From contig CAWJYU010000001.1 in NCBI GenBank assembly GCA_963847235.1, positions 1 through 64,000 on the forward strand: DNA of 64,000 bases, written 5' to 3'. Made by a program: the position numbers and the translations under genes. Below the pieces are notes generated by a model, which worked only from the letters and a program-made list of their open reading frames with translations, did not search any database and had not been told where the DNA came from. Of this stretch, positions 59,808 through 64,000 are shown one piece after another. Position 1 is the first letter of the stretch, and each line of letters opens with the position of its first letter. Source of the stretch: JACDAN01 sp963847235. GTDB taxonomy: Bacteria; Actinomycetota; Thermoleophilia; Gaiellales; Gaiellaceae.

Positions 59808-60983
59808 GCGCCTGCCACCGCGACTGCGGCCGGACGCGGTTCCAGCAGCAGGCTGGCGCCCGTCTCCGAATCGAAGAAGTGGAAGCGCGAGGGGTCGACG
59901 GCGAGCCGGATCCGGTCGCCGACCCTGGCGCGAGTCCGTGGATCGACGCGGGCGCTGAACAGCGCGGTCGAGTCGGCGATGAGGGTGGCGTCCTCCTTGC
60001 CCTCGAGCGCCTCGGCGGTCACCTGCGGGGCGTCCACGCGGAAGAACACATGTGCGTCGGCACCGAGCTCCTCGAGCACGGCGACCTCGACCTCGAGCGT
60101 CGGCAGGTCGGAAGGCGCGAACGACGCGTCCTCGAGACCCTCCGGCCGGATGCCGAGGACGACGTTGCGGTTCTTACCGCTCGGCCTTCTCGACGCGTCG
60201 AGCGTCACGCGGTACTGACCGAAGACGATCTCGTCGCCGTCGACTCTGGCTTCCACGAGGTTCATCGCGGGCGAGCCGATGAACGCGGCGACGAAGAGAT
60301 CCTTGGGCTCCTCGTAGAGCTTCTGTCGGCCGGTCGGTCTGGAGGATCCGGCCCTCGCGCATCACGGCCACGCGCTGGCCGAGCGTCATCGCCTCGGTCT
60401 GGTCGTGCGTGACGTAGACGGTCGTGACACCGAGTCGCCTGTGGAGCTCCGCGAGAGACGCGCGGACGCCGACGCGGAGCTTCGCGTCGAGGTTCGAAAG
60501 TGGCTCGTCCATGAGGAACGCCTGTGGCTCGCGCACGATCGCCCGTCCCATGGCCACGCGCTGCCGCTGGCCGCCGGAAAGCTGTGCCGGGCGGCGGTCG
60601 AGCAGCTCCTCCAGTCCCAGCATTGCTGCGACTTCCTCGACGCGGCGGCGAGCCTCGGCCCGCGGGATCCGCCGAACCTTCAGGCCGTAACCGAGGTTCT
60701 TGCGCACGTTCATGTGCGGATAGAGCGCGTAGTTCTGGAAGACCATCGCGACGTCACGGCGGCGCGGCGGCGCGTCCGTGACCTCCTTGCCACCGATCTC
60801 GATCCGGCCGGTCGTGACCTCCTCCAGACCGGCGATCGTGCGGAGTAGCGTGGTCTTCGAGCAGCCGGAAGGGCCGACCAGCACCAGGAACTCGCCGTCC
60901 GTGACCTCGAGGTCGAGGCTGCGGATCGCGCAGTAGCCGTTGGGGAAGGTCTTCGTGATTCCTTCGAGCCGGATGTCCGCCAT
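59804..60983 (-). CDS. Sugar ABC importer ATP-binding protein (MsmK/UgpC type), one frameshift
   Basis: Starts at ATG 60983. The nucleotide-binding domain has FLVLVGPSGCSKTTLLRTIA, Q-loop FQNYALYPHM, signature LSGGQRQRVAMGRAIVREP, Walker B FLMDEPLSNLDAKLR and YVTHDQTEAM. A shift near 60330 leads to the C-terminal TOBE/MalK-type domain (FIGSPAMNLVEARVDGDEIV, VVLGIRPEGLEDA). Total ~393 residues. Walker A has Ser where Gly normally precedes Lys (GCSKTT). It energises the permeases at 55780-57624, and is first in its operon, followed by the GntR gene. Confidence 0.85.
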
Positions 60984-61025
60984 GCGCCGGCCGACAATAC
61001 CACTCGCAACGGTGGAACTGAAAAA

Positions 61026-61060
61026 TGGTATTGACCACCTGACCCTCGCACGCATAGACT
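61026..61060 (+). promoter_or_regulatory. murQ promoter with overlapping GntR-type operator 3
   Basis: TGGTATTGACCA (61026-61037) is the third TGG-N6-CCA site. It contains a -35 box TTGACC (61031-61036), followed after 18 bases by TAGACT (61055-61060) as -10 box. Transcription would start about 61067, just before the TTG start of murQ. A repressor bound here would block RNA polymerase directly. Confidence 0.65.
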
Positions 61061-61069
61061 CAGCCCAGG

Positions 61070-61933
61070 TTGAACGACGGCACCGGGACCGAGTACGACC
61101 TGCGGACGACTTCCGAGCTGGTGGATCTGATCAACCGGCAGGACATGTCAGTCCCCTCGGCCGTGCGCTTGGCGGCGCCGGCGATCGAGCGAGCCGTCGA
61201 CTCGATCGTCGAGCGGTTGGCGCAGGGAGGCCGGCTCATCTACGTGGGCGCAGGCTCCTCCGGCCGGCTCGCCGAGCTCGACGCGTTCGAGTGTGCGGCG
61301 ACGTTCGGCGCCCAGGAGGGAGAGATCGTCGCGGTCGTCGCGGCCGGGCTCGACGCGAATCCGATGGAGGCAGCGGCCGCCGAGGACGACGACGAAGCCG
61401 GTGCGGCCGACGTCCTGTCGCTGACGCTGTCAGAGGCAGACGTCGTCGTCGGCGTCAGCGCGAGCGGCCAGACGCGCTACGTCTCGGGGGCCCTCTCCGC
61501 CGCGTCGCGGGCCGGCGCCCTCACCGTCGCGCTCGTCTGCGTCGCCGGCTCGGAGCACGCAGCCCTCGCCGACCAGGCGATCGAGATCTCCGTCGGGCCA
61601 GAGCTCATCTCCGGCTCGACGAGACTCAAGGCCGGAACCGCGCAGAAGCTCGTCCTGAACACGATCTCGACGGTCGCGATGATCCGGCTCGGGCGGACGT
61701 ACGGGAACCTCATGGTCGGAGTGGCGCCCGCCAACGCGAAGCTCCGCGCTCGCCTGAAGACGGTCGTTGCCGCGGCGACCGGCGCGCCCGACGACCGCGT
61801 CGACGAAGCGCTCGAGGCGGCGGGCGGCGACGGGAAGGTCGCGGTGGTCTCGCTCCTCGCCGGGATCGACACCGAGACCGCGGCCGCACGGCTCCGCGAC
61901 GCGAACGGGAACGTTCGCCAGGCGGCCGGATGA
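61070..61933 (+). CDS. murQ: N-acetylmuramic acid 6-phosphate etherase
   Basis: 287 residues from TTG 61070. SIS-fold etherase with family motifs LINRQDMSVPSAV near the N-terminus, the sugar-phosphate loop IYVGAGSSGRLAELDAFECA, VVGVSASGQTRYV, and the catalytic Glu-containing ELISGSTRLKAGTAQKLVLN with TYGNLMVGVAPANAKLR. It removes the lactyl ether of MurNAc-6-P to give GlcNAc-6-P. Cytoplasmic. The next gene, nagA, overlaps by ATGA and takes the product. Short or no leader; the promoter overlaps a GntR-type operator. Confidence 0.93.
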   Translation: MNDGTGTEYDLRTTSELVDLINRQDMSVPSAVRLAAPAIERAVDSIVERLAQGGRLIYVGAGSSGRLAELDAFECAATFGAQEGEIVAVVAAGLDANPMEAAAAEDDDEAGAADVLSLTLSEADVVVGVSASGQTRYVSGALSAASRAGALTVALVCVAGSEHAALADQAIEISVGPELISGSTRLKAGTAQKLVLNTISTVAMIRLGRTYGNLMVGVAPANAKLRARLKTVVAAATGAPDDRVDEALEAAGGDGKVAVVSLLAGIDTETAAARLRDANGNVRQAAG

Positions 61934-63022
61934 GACTCGGCGTCGAAGCGGCCCTCGTCGACGGGCGCCTCGTCCCGGGCGACCTCGAGATCGTGGACGG
62001 CCGCATCGGCCGCCACGGGCTGGCAAGCCGAAACGGGAGCGGCGTCGCATCGCCGGGCTTCGTCGACATCCAGGTCAACGGCTTCGGCGGCGTGGACTTC
62101 CTGGACGCGGACACCGACGGCTACCAGCGCGCCGGCGAAGCGCTGCTCGAGACGGGCGTCACCGCCTACCTCCCCACCTTCATCACCGCTCCCGAAGAGC
62201 AGCTCCATGCGGCACTGCGGGAAGTCCCCGCAAGCACCAACGGCGGGCCGCGAATCCTCGGCGTCCACGTCGAAGGACCGTTTCTCGCCCCGAAGCGGCT
62301 CGGCACGCACCCTCCCCTGGCGCGCCGAGACCCTGATCCGGCCCTCCTCGAGCGCCTGCTCGACTCGGGTCGGATCCGCATGGTGACCGTCGCACCGGAG
62401 CTTCCGGGGGCCGACTCCCTCATCGGCCTCCTGCTCCGGCGCGGCGTTACCGTCTCGCTCGGGCACACGGACGCGACCGCCGAGGAGGCGAATGCCGCCT
62501 TCGACGCCGGCGTGCGGACGGTCACGCACCTCTTCAACGCGATGCGCCCCTTCAGCCACCGTGACCCCGGGTATCGCCGGAGCCGCCCTCGCGCGCCCGG
62601 ACGTCGTCGTCCAGATCATCCTCGACGGGATTCACCTCGCCGCCGAGACGGCGAAGCTCGTCTGGAGCGCCGCGGCGGGTCGTGTCGCCCTGGTCACCGA
62701 CGCCGTCGCGGGAGCAGGGCTGGACGACGGCTCGTACAGCCTCGGCGGGTTCGAGGTGAAGATCCGCGACGGTGTCGCGCGCGGCCCCGACGGCGTGCTC
62801 GCGGGGAGCTCCCTGACCATGATCGAGGCCGTCCGGAACCTGCACGAGCTCGGCGTCTCGCTCGCCAGCGCACTCGACGCCGCCTCCTCGGTGCCGGCGC
62901 GGGTGATCGGCGAGCACGCCGGCGGGCTCGTCGCCGGCTCGCCGGCGGACGTGACCGTCGTCGACGACAACCTCGCGGTGGAACGCGTGCTCGTCGGAGG
63001 ACGAGAACGTGTCGTTGCCTGA
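61930..63022 (+). CDS. nagA: N-acetylglucosamine-6-phosphate deacetylase, one frameshift
   Basis: Starts at ATG 61930, overlapping the murQ stop. The amidohydrolase has SPGFVDIQVNGFGGVDFLDA, VHVEGPFLAPKRLGTH, SLGHTDATAEEA and TVTHLFNAMRPFSHRDPG in frame one. After a shift near 62569 (a CCCCGGG run) it continues IAGAALARPDVVVQIILDGI and VALVTDAVAGAGLDDG, and ends at 63022. Total ~363 residues. Metal-binding His residues (GHTDA, THLFNAM) and the catalytic Asp region (TDAVAG) are present. It converts GlcNAc-6-P to GlcN-6-P and acetate. Overlaps the next gene by 14 bases. Confidence 0.9.
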
Positions 63023-64000
63023 GCTCGAGCCCGACCCCTACCCCGAGCCGGCCGGGCCGGAGAGCGGTGCGACGTTCCTCGCGGAGATCCGCGAGCAGCC
63101 CGCCGCGCTGAGCCGGCTCCTCGAACGCGGCGAAGACTTTCACCGCGTGGCGGCGCTGATGCACGCTCGCGGCGCGCGGACCGTCCGGATCGTGGGGCAC
63201 GGCTCGTCCGACAACGCCGCGTCGTTCGGCGTCTACGCGTTCGGCCTCGGCCCTCGCTGGACGGCGTTCCGCGACTCGATCTCGCTGACCGTCCACTACG
63301 GAACCCGCCTGGACTTCAAGGGCTCGACCGTGCTTGCGCTCTCGCAGTCCGGCCGCACGCCCGACGTCCTCGAGTACGTCGAACGCGCCCGCGCCGCAGG
63401 GGCCCTCACCGTTGCGCTCACAAACGAGCCGGGCTCCGAGCTCGCCGCGGCGGCCGAAGCCGTCCTTCCGCTCGAGGCCGGGAGCGAACGCGCCGTGGCG
63501 GCGACGAAGACCTACCTGAACCAGGTCGCCGCGCTCCTGCTCCTCGCAGCGCACGTCGCCGGGACGGAGCGGCGCTACGCCGGCGGCATCCGGCTGGTCT
63601 CGGAAGAGCTCGAAGGGCTCATTCCCGACCTGGAGCGGCGGCTCGTCCCCCTGGCCGCGTCGTTCGCGTTCACGGGGCGGATGTTCGTCATCGGACGCGG
63701 AGCCGAGTTCGCGACGGCGCGCGAGATCGCGCTCAAGCTGCTCGAGACGACCAGGATCGCCGCGGAGCCGCTGACCGCGACCGACCTGGCGCACGGCCCG
63801 GTGGCCGCGCTCGATCCGCTCTTCCCCGTCTGGGCGGTGGCCTCGGCGGACGAGACACTCCCGGCCCTCCTGGAGGCGGCGGAGCGCATCCGCGCGACGG
63901 GCGCGGCCCTGATCGCGAGCGGCAGCGCCGCCGGTCGGCTCGACGCCGAGTACTCCGTGCCGATCCCCGATCTGGGATCCCGCCTGCTCAGCCCCTTGCT
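63009..64000 (+). CDS. SIS-domain glucosamine-6-phosphate deaminase/isomerase-like protein (3' end outside window)
   Basis: Starts at GTG 63009 and stays open to the window edge (330+ residues). Two SIS domains: the first has VRIVGHGSSDNAASFGVYAF, VLALSQSGRTPDVLEYVERA and GSERAVAATKTYLNQVAALL; the second has MFVIGRGAEFATAREIALKL and the ATDLAHGPVAA region. This is the glutaminase-lacking GlmS-like (NagB-II/AgaS) layout that deaminates GlcN-6-P to Fru-6-P, completing the MurNAc/GlcNAc route started by MurQ and NagA. No glutamine amidotransferase domain is present. The end lies beyond the window. Confidence 0.88.
   Translation, partial: MSLPELEPDPYPEPAGPESGATFLAEIREQPAALSRLLERGEDFHRVAALMHARGARTVRIVGHGSSDNAASFGVYAFGLGPRWTAFRDSISLTVHYGTRLDFKGSTVLALSQSGRTPDVLEYVERARAAGALTVALTNEPGSELAAAAEAVLPLEAGSERAVAATKTYLNQVAALLLLAAHVAGTERRYAGGIRLVSEELEGLIPDLERRLVPLAASFAFTGRMFVIGRGAEFATAREIALKLLETTRIAAEPLTATDLAHGPVAALDPLFPVWAVASADETLPALLEAAERIRATGAALIASGSAAGRLDAEYSVPIPDLGSRLLSPL

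Noticed and set aside
1..64000. CRISPR array, rRNA, insertion sequence or replication origin
   Set aside because: No regularly spaced repeats, rRNA-like sequence, transposase motifs with terminal repeats, or DnaA-box clusters were noticed anywhere in the window.

Overview
The window is high-GC DNA from a Gram-positive-type actinobacterium. My best guess is class Thermoleophilia (Solirubrobacterales/Gaiellales-like), judged only from codon use, NarL-type two-component systems, daunorubicin-type ABC exporters, MMPL exporters, GTG/TTG starts and a small secreted four-cysteine protein. No rRNA, complete tRNA, CRISPR array or transposase was found.

Left part (1-17.8 kb) is accessory in character. 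Three fragments of the 3' half of a tRNA, two of them clearly tRNA-Asp-like from the anticodon loop onward, lie at 551, 9788 and 13376 and look like abandoned attachment sites. Between the first two sit an alcohol dehydrogenase remnant, two hypothetical genes, a ZIP metal transporter, a membrane-anchored copper-nitrite-reductase-like protein, an N-acetyltransferase/acyl-CoA synthetase fusion, and a DosS/DosR-like sensor kinase and regulator. Three 15-bp palindromes of the form TGCGG-N5-CCGCA precede genes in this block. It reads as a redox, hypoxia or metal-stress island. After it come a fatty-acid desaturase, an alpha/beta hydrolase, an NAD(P)-binding protein, a large secreted DUF6351-type protein, a trmL remnant and an FAD monooxygenase.

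Middle part (17.8-53.5 kb) is dominated by export modules, most of them paired with two-component systems: kinase/regulator next to an ABC exporter (17.8-21.5 kb), MMPL plus sensor domain, kinase and regulator (33.7-38.1 kb), and MMPL divergent from kinase, regulator and DrrAB-type ABC exporter (44.8-50.7 kb). There are also an orphan MMPL, two more ABC exporters (one divergent from a TetR regulator), an ECF sigma factor, ArsR/AHSA1 and MFS/cupin pairs, and cell-wall enzymes (NlpC/P60, and a MepA-type endopeptidase fused to an M14 carboxypeptidase).

Right part (53.5-64 kb) holds a heme-protein pair (DUF6529-like membrane protein and cytochrome c) and a coherent amino-sugar/peptidoglycan-salvage locus. 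Its minus arm encodes an ABC ATPase, GntR regulator, solute-binding protein, two permeases and a GH3 beta-N-acetylhexosaminidase. Its plus arm encodes MurQ, NagA and a SIS-domain deaminase/isomerase that runs off the window. Three matching 12-bp TGG-N6-CCA operators lie in the two control regions, one overlapping the -35 box of murQ.

Many genes carry single-base frameshifts that leave conserved protein readable in another frame. The number and pattern suggest draft-assembly indels rather than real pseudogenes; such genes are annotated over their full reconstructed span.
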